NCBI RefSeq assembly: GCF_003363135.1
Contig: NZ_QRBB01000001.1
Span: forward strand, 868,001-932,000
Source: Alteriqipengyuania lutimaris
GTDB lineage: Bacteria; Pseudomonadota; Alphaproteobacteria; Sphingomonadales; Sphingomonadaceae
Reading direction: 5' to 3'
DNA length: 64,000 nt
Position numbers and translations under genes: made by a program. The notes under the pieces were generated by a model. That model was not told the origin of the DNA. It searched no databases and was given only the letters and a program-made list of their open reading frames with translations. Positions 15,864 to 23,414 of the stretch are shown in pieces (the stretch's first letter is position 1; the number at the start of each line of letters is the position of its first letter).

Positions 15864-17680
15864 ACCAGTTGTGCCTGCATCAATCCGCGCAGCGCGTTTC
15901 CGATCCAGAAACCGTTTTCCAGATCGCCCAGCGTGACTTGGCCTTCGACCGCGCGGCCTTCGGCAATCAGCGAATCGCGCAGCACGCCGGGCAGCAGGCC
16001 GAGCGCGAGCGGCGGCGTGACCAGCGTGCCGTCACGCTCCACGAACACGCTCGTCCAGCTGCCTTCGGTCACCAGCCCGTCGTCGCGCACCAGCAGCGCC
16101 TCGTGCGCGTCCAGCTCGTGCGCGGCGGCGAGAGCGTCGGCGTAGAAGCCGCGATCGGTCGTCTTGTGCCGCAGCCGCCAGTCGCCGGGCGCGACGGGCA
16201 GGGGCAGGGCGATGCAATCGAGCGGCGCCGTGGGCGTGGCGGGCAGCGGGGCGACCTCGATCGCCGTGGTGCCCGAGCGTGCGCAGACCAGGCGCACGCG
16301 CGCGGGGTCGGACAATTCGAAGCACAGCGCCTGGATCTGGTTGCGCGCGGCATGGCGGTCGAACGCAAAGCCCAGTTCGTGCGCGCTGGAGGAAAGGCGC
16401 GCGAGGTGCCCTTCGAGCAGCGGGATGCCCTCTTCGGGGTCGAAGCGCATGGTCTCGATCAGGTCGAAGGCGGGGGCGCGGCATTCCGGCCCGCTCGCCC
16501 GCGCAAAGCCCGCCTTGATCTGTGCCTCGCGCCATTCGGCCAGCGGTTCGCTGTCGGCCACGATCCCCGCGCCGACACCCAGCACGGCGGTGCCGTGGCC
16601 ATTCTCGGTCGGGGTGATGCGCAAGGTCCGGATCGCGACGTTGAAGCTGGCCGTGCCGTCGGCGCCATAGGCCCCGATCGCGCCACAATAGGCTCCGCGC
16701 GCGTCACGCTCGAGCCGGTCGATCAGCTCCATCGCGCGGATCTTGGGCGCGCCGGTGATGGAGCCGCAGGGGAACAGCGCCGTCACGATATCGCGCAGGC
16801 CCGCATCGTCGCGCAGGTCGGCGCGCACCGTGCTCACCATCTGGTGGACCGTGGGGAAGGACTGGACGGCGAAAGGCTCTTCCACCCGCACCGACCCGGC
16901 TTTCGCGACGCGCGACAGATCGTTGCGCATCAGGTCGACGATCATCAGGTTCTCGGCGCGATCTTTCTCCGATTCCGCCAGCTCCTGCGCCGCCTTGCGG
17001 TCCTCCGCCGGGTCGGCATGGCGCGGGCGGGTGCCCTTCATCGGGCGCGCGGTGAGGCGGCCGTCGGCGGCTTCGAAGAACAGTTCGGGCGAGAGGCTGA
17101 CGAGCGCATGGCTGCCGTCCCACACCACGCCGCCGTGCCCCGCATCGGACGCCTTGCGCAACTCGCGGTAGAGCGCCAGCGGGTCGCCGCGGCACGCGCC
17201 CGTCAGTGGCAGCGTGAGATTGGCCTGGTAGAGGTCGCCTGCCGCGATCGCCTCCTGCAACTGCGCAAAGCGCGCCTGCCACTCGCCGATCGTGATCGCA
17301 GGCTCCAGCGGCCCGAGGCTCGCCGTGCCGGGCGCGCGCTCCGCCAGCCAGGCATCGACCTCGCCCGCAGGGATCGCACGCTCCGATTCGAACAGCCCGA
17401 GCCACACGAGCGGGCCCGCCGCGCCGGTGCGGCCATCGGCGAGCGGGCGCAGCTTGGGTTCGAGCGCGAGGCCCGCCTCGTAGGCGAGATAGCCCGCCAG
17501 CACGCCGCCGCTTTCGGCCTGCGCGGCCTCGGCCTGCGCCAGCACGTCCTCGACCTCGTCCGGCCGCAGCGCGCGGAAGACCTTCAAAGGGTCCTCGAAC
17601 AGGCGCGCGCCACCCGTCGCGCCGCCATGTTGGGCGGGGCGCGCATCGTCGAGCAGGATGAAGGGAGCCGCTGTCGCCAT
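15860..17680 (-). CDS. pabB: fused aminodeoxychorismate synthase component I / 4-amino-4-deoxychorismate lyase
   Basis: 606-residue fusion of the PabB chorismate-utilising domain (about 1-390) with a PabC-like aminotransferase class IV domain (about 395-606), giving two steps of p-aminobenzoate and folate synthesis in one chain. In the first part Lys215 in RPMKGTRPR is the PabB-type lysine, followed by RAENLMIVDLMRND and GSITGAPK. In the second, Lys506 in KTTDRGFY is the likely PLP lysine, with LVTEGSWTSVF typical of the family. The glutaminase partner PabA is not in this window. It is the first gene of the pabBC-rluA-like-arfB operon and is divergent from the HerA-like ATPase. Confidence 0.92.
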   Translation of the reverse strand: MATAAPFILLDDARPAQHGGATGGARLFEDPLKVFRALRPDEVEDVLAQAEAAQAESGGVLAGYLAYEAGLALEPKLRPLADGRTGAAGPLVWLGLFESERAIPAGEVDAWLAERAPGTASLGPLEPAITIGEWQARFAQLQEAIAAGDLYQANLTLPLTGACRGDPLALYRELRKASDAGHGGVVWDGSHALVSLSPELFFEAADGRLTARPMKGTRPRHADPAEDRKAAQELAESEKDRAENLMIVDLMRNDLSRVAKAGSVRVEEPFAVQSFPTVHQMVSTVRADLRDDAGLRDIVTALFPCGSITGAPKIRAMELIDRLERDARGAYCGAIGAYGADGTASFNVAIRTLRITPTENGHGTAVLGVGAGIVADSEPLAEWREAQIKAGFARASGPECRAPAFDLIETMRFDPEEGIPLLEGHLARLSSSAHELGFAFDRHAARNQIQALCFELSDPARVRLVCARSGTTAIEVAPLPATPTAPLDCIALPLPVAPGDWRLRHKTTDRGFYADALAAAHELDAHEALLVRDDGLVTEGSWTSVFVERDGTLVTPPLALGLLPGVLRDSLIAEGRAVEGQVTLGDLENGFWIGNALRGLMQAQLV

Positions 17681-17782
17681 CGCATTCCCGCTCTATCGAA
17701 AGGGCAGCGAATTGGAACCACCTTGACGCTCCGCCGCACGCTCGCGCAGACCATCTGGCGACTGGCAAGGGAGGGTTCGGCG

Positions 17783-19357
17783 GTGAGCGCGTTATTTCTG
17801 GGTCGCAACGAAGCGGGCGAGGCGCAGGAACTGCTGCTGAGCCGCGCCAATCGCCACGGGCTGATCGCCGGGGCGACGGGTACGGGCAAGACCGTGACGC
17901 TGCAGGGCCTCGCCGAAAGCTTCTCCGCCGCCGGGGTCCCCGTCTTCCTCGCCGATGTGAAGGGCGATCTCGCCGGTCTCGCGGTTCCGGGTTCCTCCAC
18001 CTTCAAGCATGCCGACAAGATCGAAGGCCGGGCGAAGGCGCTGGGCATGGACGATTTTGCCTATGCCGATTTTCCGGTCGTCTTCTGGGACCTGTTCGGC
18101 AAGCAGGGCCACCCGGTGCGCACGACCGTGTCCGAAATGGGCCCGCTGCTGCTCGCGCGGCTGCTCGACCTCAACGAGACGCAGGAAGGCGTGCTGCAGA
18201 TCGTCTTCCGCTATGCCGACGAGAACGGCCTGCTGCTGCTCGATTTCGCGGACCTGCGCAGCATGCTCGCCTTCGCGGCGGACAATACGGGCACCGTCTC
18301 GGGCGAATATGGCCGGATCACCAAGGCTTCCATCGGCGCGATCCAGCGCGCGCTGCTGACCTTCGAGAGCGAGGGGGCGGACCGCTTCTTCGGCGAGCCT
18401 GCGCTGGAGGTGGACGACCTGTTCCGCGTGGATGCGAAGGGGCGAGGGTTCATCAACATCCTCGCCGCCGACACACTGATGCGCAGCCCCAAGCTCTACG
18501 CGACCTACCTGTTCTGGCTGCTCGGCGAATTGTTCGAAACGCTCCCCGAAGTCGGCGACCCGGACAAGCCGAAGCTGGTGTTCTTCTTCGACGAGGCGCA
18601 CCTGCTGTTCGACGATACGCCCAAGGCGTTCCAGGACACGATCGAGACGGTGGTGCGCCTGATCCGGTCGAAGGGCGTGGGCGTGTTTTTCGTGACGCAG
18701 AACCCGGTCGACATTCCCGAGGAGATCGCGGGCCAGATCGGCAACCGCATCCAGCATGCGCTGCGGGCCTTCACGCCCAAGGATGCGCGCGCGATCAAGG
18801 CGGCGGCGCAGACCTATCGCACCAATTCCGATCTCGACGTGGCCGAGGCGATCACGCAGCTCAAGGTGGGCGAGGCGCTGGTCTCCACGCTGGACGAGGA
18901 CGGCGCGCCCTCGGTGGTCGAGCGCACGCTGATCAGGCCGGCGCAAAGCCGCCTCGGCCCGCTGTCGCCGGGCGAACGCGCGGTGATCCTCGGCGCCAGC
19001 CCGCTGGCGGGCAAGTACGATCACGCGGTCGATCGCGAGAGCGCAGCCGAGGCGATCGCGCAGAAGATCGCCGACGCGGCCGAGACTGCGCAGGAGGTCG
19101 AGGAGAAGGGCGAGGCGGAGGTCGCCAAGCGTGCGCGCAAGAGCACCAGCATCTGGGGCAAGGCGATATCGCGCGGCAGCAAGGTCGCCGCGGGCTCCGC
19201 CGCGGGGATGGCGGCGCGCAAGGTGCTGGGCAAGCGATCGCGCGCCAACCCGGTGGCCTCGGGTGTCACCTCGGCAGCCGGTTCGATCGCCACCGATCTT
19301 GCAGGGCCGGTCGTCGGCAGTTTCGTGCGCAATCTCGTCGGCGGGCTGATGCGTTAG
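17783..19357 (+). CDS. HerA-like P-loop ATPase, DUF853 family
   Basis: 524-residue AAA+/HerA-FtsK-superfamily ATPase of the DUF853 group. Walker A GATGTGKT is at residues 30-37; Walker B with catalytic Glu (FFFDEAHLLF) is near residue 270; the sensor-like FFVTQNP follows. The C-terminus (from about 425) is Ala/Glu-rich, then Gly/Ser/Ala-rich. The GTG at 17783 is chosen because AGGGAGG is just upstream; a TTG 60 bases earlier is the alternative. Cellular role unknown; related HerA proteins work with nucleases in DNA processing, but no NurA-like gene is nearby. Confidence 0.87.
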   Translation: MSALFLGRNEAGEAQELLLSRANRHGLIAGATGTGKTVTLQGLAESFSAAGVPVFLADVKGDLAGLAVPGSSTFKHADKIEGRAKALGMDDFAYADFPVVFWDLFGKQGHPVRTTVSEMGPLLLARLLDLNETQEGVLQIVFRYADENGLLLLDFADLRSMLAFAADNTGTVSGEYGRITKASIGAIQRALLTFESEGADRFFGEPALEVDDLFRVDAKGRGFINILAADTLMRSPKLYATYLFWLLGELFETLPEVGDPDKPKLVFFFDEAHLLFDDTPKAFQDTIETVVRLIRSKGVGVFFVTQNPVDIPEEIAGQIGNRIQHALRAFTPKDARAIKAAAQTYRTNSDLDVAEAITQLKVGEALVSTLDEDGAPSVVERTLIRPAQSRLGPLSPGERAVILGASPLAGKYDHAVDRESAAEAIAQKIADAAETAQEVEEKGEAEVAKRARKSTSIWGKAISRGSKVAAGSAAGMAARKVLGKRSRANPVASGVTSAAGSIATDLAGPVVGSFVRNLVGGLMR

Positions 19358-19410
19358 GGTGGCTGGGGCCGGATCCCGGCAACGCGACGCGCCGCGATCG
19401 ATCTCGTCCC

Positions 19411-19487
19411 CGTTCGTGCTGAGCTTGTCGAAGTGCGGGTAGGGACGCTCTTGCGCATTCACCCTTCGACAGGCTCAGGACGAGCGG
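19411..19487. repeat. REP-like imperfect palindrome between convergent genes
   Basis: Left arm 19411-19433 (CGTTCGTGCTGAGCTTGTCG plus AAG) and right arm 19464-19487 (CTTCGACAGGCTCAGGACGA plus GCGG) are near-perfect inverse copies around a 30-base loop. The arm sequence resembles widely dispersed extragenic palindromes of proteobacteria. It lies between the HerA-like gene and the histidine kinase gene, which converge, so it may also act as a transcription barrier. I saw only one copy here. Confidence 0.72.
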
Positions 19488-19524
19488 AGTGGTTTATATC
19501 CGCCGGTCGAAAGACGTCGAAGCA

Positions 19525-20976
19525 CTACCCTCGCAAAGGAAACCGCATCTCGGCGCGCAACCCGCCTTCGGGCCGGTTGGTGAGTACCAGATCGCCGCGA
19601 TGTTCGCGCATGATCGCGCGGGTAATGGTGAGGCCGAGGCCCGCGCCGCCCGTTTCGCGATTGCGGCTGGCCTCGCCGCGCTGGAAGGGTTCGAGCATGG
19701 CGGCGACCTTCCCGGGCGCGATGCCCGGCCCCTCGTCCTCGACCGCGATCACCGCGACATCGCCCTCGCGCGCGACCGAGACCATCGCCGTGCCGCCATA
19801 GCGCAGCGCGTTCTCGATCAGGTTGCGAAGGACGCGGCGCATCCAGGTGACCTGCACCGGGGCGACCACCCGCTGGGTCCCGGCGATCGTCACCGGTCGC
19901 CCCATATCCTCGAACTCCTCGACGACCGCCTCGACCAGCGCGGCAAGCTGGGTCGCTTCGGGCGGTTCCTTCGCCCGGCCGATCCGCGCGAGCGAGAGAA
20001 TGTCGTCGAGCGATCGGCGTAGGTCCTCGATCACTTCGGCCATCCGCGCGCGCTGGGTCTCGTCGGGCACGCTCTCGATCCGCACCCGCAGCGCGGCGAG
20101 CGGGGTCTTGAGATCGTGCCCGATCGCGCCGAGCATCACGTCCTTCTCGTCCAGCAGCGCCGCGATCCGCGCCTCCAGCAGGTTGTGCGCCACGATCAGG
20201 CGGCTGACATCCGCCGGGCCCTCGGGCGGGAGCGGTTCGCCCGCGGTCTGCGTGGTCGCGAAGGTCTCCACCCGGCCGGTCAGGCGGGCGAGCGGGCGCG
20301 TGATCCGGCGCAGCACCAGGTAGGTGGCCCCCAGCAGAACGAGGAACAGCAGCACGGTCTGGATCGCGATCAGCTGCAGCGCGCCGGCTTCCATCGGGAT
20401 ACGCGCCGCGCGCGCGACGATCCATTCGTCTTCCCCGGTCCGGCGCAGGCCCGCCACCAGCAGCTCCTGCCGTTCGTCCATCAGGCGTGCGCCCAGGCCC
20501 GGGCGGGCGCGGATCACTTCGGCCAGCACCGGATCCTCGGCGAGCGGGCGGACTGCGACCACCAGTTCCTCGACCCCGATGCCCTGCCGCTCGAGAATGG
20601 AGCGCAGGCGTTCTTCAATCCCGCGGTCGCGTTCCTCACCGGGCCGCAGGGGAGACTCCGAGGCGACGATGCCGGCCATGCGGCGGGGCAGGCGCGCCCC
20701 GCGGCCCTCGCCGATGCGCCCGAATTCGAACCCCCGCCCGCGTGCCTCCTCGCGCATCTCGCGGCGCAGCGCGCGGCGCGCCTCGCGCCCCTCGGGCCCG
20801 GTTTCGGCAGTGCGCATGAGAACGAAGGCCGCCGCGTTGGCAGTCGCGAAGTCGCGCCTTTCCTCCACCGACCGGTAGAGCAGGAAGGCGGACACGGCCT
20901 GGCCGATCAGCAGCGTGATCGCGATGGCGAGCAGGCTCTGGCCGAGAAGGCTCTTCGGCATTGCGCGGGGTATCAT
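19525..20976 (-). CDS. sensor histidine kinase
   Basis: Membrane-bound kinase of the EnvZ-like class, 483 residues. An N-terminal TM segment (about 10-32) and a second (about 200-220) bracket an Arg/Glu-rich periplasmic domain. A HAMP region follows, then the HisKA box GAIGHDLKTPLAALR (phospho-His near 287) and a HATPase domain with NLIENALRYGG, DEGPGIAP and GGAGLGLTI. The ATG at 20976 overlaps the response regulator stop (ATGA), so the two are a coupled cognate pair, cotranscribed with the upstream EF-hand gene. The stimulus is unknown; the EF-hand partner suggests a calcium or envelope signal. Confidence 0.93.
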   Translation of the reverse strand: MIPRAMPKSLLGQSLLAIAITLLIGQAVSAFLLYRSVEERRDFATANAAAFVLMRTAETGPEGREARRALRREMREEARGRGFEFGRIGEGRGARLPRRMAGIVASESPLRPGEERDRGIEERLRSILERQGIGVEELVVAVRPLAEDPVLAEVIRARPGLGARLMDERQELLVAGLRRTGEDEWIVARAARIPMEAGALQLIAIQTVLLFLVLLGATYLVLRRITRPLARLTGRVETFATTQTAGEPLPPEGPADVSRLIVAHNLLEARIAALLDEKDVMLGAIGHDLKTPLAALRVRIESVPDETQRARMAEVIEDLRRSLDDILSLARIGRAKEPPEATQLAALVEAVVEEFEDMGRPVTIAGTQRVVAPVQVTWMRRVLRNLIENALRYGGTAMVSVAREGDVAVIAVEDEGPGIAPGKVAAMLEPFQRGEASRNRETGGAGLGLTITRAIMREHRGDLVLTNRPEGGLRAEMRFPLRG

Positions 20977-21713
20977 GCGGAGGATGCGCGGGTGACGTCG
21001 GCGGCGAAGCGGTATCCGCCGCCGCGCACGGTCTGGATGAAATGCGGATTGCGGCTGTCTTCCTCGATCTTGCGGCGCAGGCGGCTCACCTGGTTGTCGA
21101 CCGCGCGGTCGAACAGATGCGCCTCGCGCCCTTGCACCATGTCGAGCAGCCGGTCGCGATCGAGCACGGCGCGCGGGTGATCGAGGAAGGCGCGCAGCAT
21201 GCGGAATTCGGCGGTCGAGATCGGGTGGACCGTGCCGTCGGGATCGGTCAGCCGCTGCTTGAGCGGATCGAGCCGCCAGCCTTCGAACAGGTAATGCGCG
21301 TCCTCGTTCTCGGCGGTGTCCGCGTGGCGGCCCGCGCGGCGGAGGACCGAGCGGATGCGCGCCACCAGCTCGCGCGGCTCGAACGGCTTGGTGACATAGT
21401 CGTCCGCGCCGATTTCCAGCCCGACGATCCGGTCGGTTGCCTCGCCCATCGCGGTGAGCAGGATGGTCGGCATGTTCTGCGCTTCGATCAGGTGGCGGGT
21501 GAACGAGAGCCCGTCTTCGCCCGGCATCATGATGTCGACCAGCGCGATGTCGGCGCTTTTCTCGCGCAGGATGGAGCGCGCGGCGGCGGCGCTTTCCGCC
21601 TCGAGCACGACGAACCCCTGGCCGACGAGATAATCGACCAGGGGTTCGCGAAGGGCGCGCTCGTCATCGACGAGGAGGACGGTGACGGCCGGTGGGGTGG
21701 GCGTATCGGCCAC
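20973..21713 (-). CDS. OmpR-family response regulator
   Basis: 246-residue two-component regulator. The receiver domain has the acidic pair at Asp16-Asp17, phospho-acceptor Asp60 in LVDIMMPGEDG and the conserved Lys in YVTKPFEPRE. The C-terminal winged-helix domain ends with VRGGGYRFAADV. It starts 11 bases after the EF-hand stop and overlaps the kinase gene. A tandem TTGTnnC element (22462-22479) upstream of the operon is a candidate autoregulatory site. Confidence 0.94.
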   Translation of the reverse strand: MADTPTPPAVTVLLVDDERALREPLVDYLVGQGFVVLEAESAAAARSILREKSADIALVDIMMPGEDGLSFTRHLIEAQNMPTILLTAMGEATDRIVGLEIGADDYVTKPFEPRELVARIRSVLRRAGRHADTAENEDAHYLFEGWRLDPLKQRLTDPDGTVHPISTAEFRMLRAFLDHPRAVLDRDRLLDMVQGREAHLFDRAVDNQVSRLRRKIEEDSRNPHFIQTVRGGGYRFAADVTRASSA

Positions 21714-21724
21714 GGTAGCGGCGG

Positions 21725-22324
21725 TTACTGTCCGGCGCGCTCGGTGCGCCTCTGCTGCATGCGTTCCCGGCGCTCGGCACGCATGGCGTCGCGCGCGGCC
21801 TTGCGTTCCTCGGCGGTCACGGTGCCGTCGCTGTTCGCATCGGCGCGGTCGAAACGGGCGAGGGCATGCGCCGCGAACTCGGCCTGCGTGATCCGGCCGT
21901 CGCCATTGCCGTCGGCGCGGGCCATCATGCCCATGCCGCGATGGCCGCCGCGACGGCCCATCCGCATGCCGCGCATGCCGCGCCCGCGCTTTTCGCTGCG
22001 AGCATTCGCATCTTCGCCGCGGGCCACGCGACGTTCGGCACGGCGTGCCTGCCGCGCTTCGTCGGCGGCTTCGCGTTCGGCCGCGCTGATCGCGTTGTTG
22101 CCGTCGGTATCGATCCGCGCGATCCGCTGTTCGCGGCGCAGCTCGCGATCGGCGAGGTCGAGCACGCCGTCGCTGTTCAGGTCCATGCGGGCGAACCGCT
22201 CGGCAGATTTTGCAGAGATTTCGGCGCGGGTCATGGGGCCGGGGTTGCGTTCGCCGGGCTGGGCGAGGGCGGCAGTTCCGGCCAGCAGCGATGCGCCGGT
22301 GAGAGCAAGGACGAGAGTTTTCAT
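21725..22324 (-). CDS. exported EF-hand calcium-binding protein
   Basis: 199-residue protein with a signal peptide (cleavage near ALAQ, residue 22). It has four canonical EF-hand loops at about residues 48-59 (DLNSDGVLDLAD), 72-83 (DTDGNNAISAAE), 138-149 (DGNGDGRITQAE) and 162-173 (DANSDGTVTAEE). A Gly/Met/Arg-rich linker (114-137) separates the two pairs. AGGAGAA lies 10 bases before the ATG. The gene is first in an operon with a response regulator and histidine kinase, suggesting it feeds or tunes that signal in the periplasm (inference). Confidence 0.9.
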   Translation of the reverse strand: MKTLVLALTGASLLAGTAALAQPGERNPGPMTRAEISAKSAERFARMDLNSDGVLDLADRELRREQRIARIDTDGNNAISAAEREAADEARQARRAERRVARGEDANARSEKRGRGMRGMRMGRRGGHRGMGMMARADGNGDGRITQAEFAAHALARFDRADANSDGTVTAEERKAARDAMRAERRERMQQRRTERAGQ

Positions 22325-22352
22325 GGCGGGGGTTCTCCTGGGGGCGGTTGGA

Positions 22353-22406
22353 GAGCTGCGGAACGGGAGGGGGATTGGGGGAAGATCGAAACCCGCTCCG
22401 CAGCTC
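22353..22406 (-). promoter_or_regulatory. leader hairpin of the EF-hand/two-component operon
   Basis: Arms 22353-22367 and 22392-22406 pair over 15 positions with one mismatch (10 bp, mismatch, 4 bp). A TATAAC -10-like hexamer on the minus strand (22421-22416) would start transcription near 22409, putting this hairpin at the very 5' end of the mRNA, 28 bases before the ATG. It could stabilise the message or affect initiation; no riboswitch family is recognised. Confidence 0.55.
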
Positions 22407-22461
22407 GTGAAACCCGTTATAGACCTGCTTTGTCGCACGGGTTTGCCGAACCCGAGGTGAA

Positions 22462-22479
22462 TTGTAACGCCTTGTCGCA
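22462..22479 (-). promoter_or_regulatory. candidate OmpR-type operator (tandem TTGTnnC)
   Basis: TTGTAAC and TTGTCGC begin 10 bases apart, the spacing typical of OmpR-family tandem half-sites, and a further TTGTCGCA lies 42 bases away at 22430-22437. The element is centred about 60 bases upstream of the predicted start of the operon that encodes the response regulator, so autoregulation is plausible. Confidence 0.4.
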
Positions 22480-22534
22480 GGATCGGCGCACCGTTCATCG
22501 GCCTGTCAGATCGCGCCCTCGGATTCTCGCAAGG

Positions 22535-22936
22535 CTAGCTGCGCGGGCGATGCTGCGTGCCCCCGCCCGCAGTGATGAACAGCGCGGTCGCCGCGGCCTT
22601 CACATCGGCGGTGTGCCACACGCCTGGCGCATTGATCGCATAGTCGCCGGGGCCGAGCGTAACCCGCTCGGTCCGGCCATCGGAATGCTCTTGGATCAGC
22701 ACGATCTCGCCGGCGGTGCACACCACCACTTCGTGCCCGCTGGGGTGCATTTCCCAGCTGTCCCAACTCTCGGCGAAGCTGTGCATCGAGACCAGCCGAC
22801 CTTCGGTACCATCGCTCGCATTGCGCCGCCCGTAATCCTCGTACCAGTCCATCCCGGTGAAGGGCGGCTGCGCTTCGGCAGTGGCCCCCAAGCCGAGATG
22901 GATCGGATGTTCGCAGAGCTGGCGCGGCTCAGCCAT
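22535..22936 (-). CDS. cupin domain protein
   Basis: 133-residue single-domain cupin. The first motif includes HPSGHEVVVCTAGEIVLI and the second PGDYAINAPGVWHTADV, giving the His/Glu/His ligand set expected for a metal-binding cupin. Ligand or reaction unknown. The ATG at 22936 overlaps the end of the VOC gene by 8 bases, so the two are probably cotranscribed. No start further downstream would preserve the first strand. Confidence 0.85.
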   Translation of the reverse strand: MAEPRQLCEHPIHLGLGATAEAQPPFTGMDWYEDYGRRNASDGTEGRLVSMHSFAESWDSWEMHPSGHEVVVCTAGEIVLIQEHSDGRTERVTLGPGDYAINAPGVWHTADVKAAATALFITAGGGTQHRPRS

Positions 22937-23339
22937 CGGCGCCTTCGCTCGCGGGTGCCATGCAGAAGGCGTTGAGCTTGTTGCCGTCGCGGTCGCGGAA
23001 ATAGGAGGCATAGAAGACCAGCCCGTTCTCGTCCGCCTCGCCGCGCGGGCCGGGCGCGCCCTCGTCGGTCCCGCCATTCGCCAGCGCGATCTCGTGCAGG
23101 CCGTGGACCTGCGCGGCGTCTTTCGCTTCGAGCGCGACCATCGTCCCGTTGCCCACGCTCGCCGCGTTGCCATCGTAGGGCTTGGTCAGCGCGACGCCGG
23201 GTGCGCCGCCGGGCTCGCCCCAAGCAATGAAGCTGTCGAACTCCATCATCCGGCCAACGCCCATTTCCTTCGCAAGAGCATCGTAGAAGGGCGCATTGCC
23301 CTGCAGGTCGTTCGTGCCGAGCGTTACGTATCCGATCAT
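22929..23339 (-). CDS. VOC (glyoxalase/bleomycin-resistance fold) family protein
   Basis: 136-residue vicinal-oxygen-chelate protein with the paired beta-alpha-beta modules; MIGYVTLGTNDL opens the first module and FYASYFRDRDGNKLNAF closes the second with the usual D-x-x-GN turn. Substrate unknown. The start is set at 23339 by AAGGATGAG upstream. It is followed by the overlapping cupin gene and may form a small detoxification pair, though this is inference. Confidence 0.87.
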   Translation of the reverse strand: MIGYVTLGTNDLQGNAPFYDALAKEMGVGRMMEFDSFIAWGEPGGAPGVALTKPYDGNAASVGNGTMVALEAKDAAQVHGLHEIALANGGTDEGAPGPRGEADENGLVFYASYFRDRDGNKLNAFCMAPASEGADG

Positions 23340-23414
23340 GGTCTCATCCTTCCGAGTCGCGACCCTCACCAGGACTGGAACATTACGTGAACAAGCGACG
23401 CCCGGCAAGCATCC

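Noticed and set aside
15869..17700. Very long open frame on the plus strand opposite pabBC
   Set aside because: It is the antisense of a well-supported fused gene, with Arg/Gln/His-rich low-complexity translation typical of GC-rich antisense frames and no motifs.
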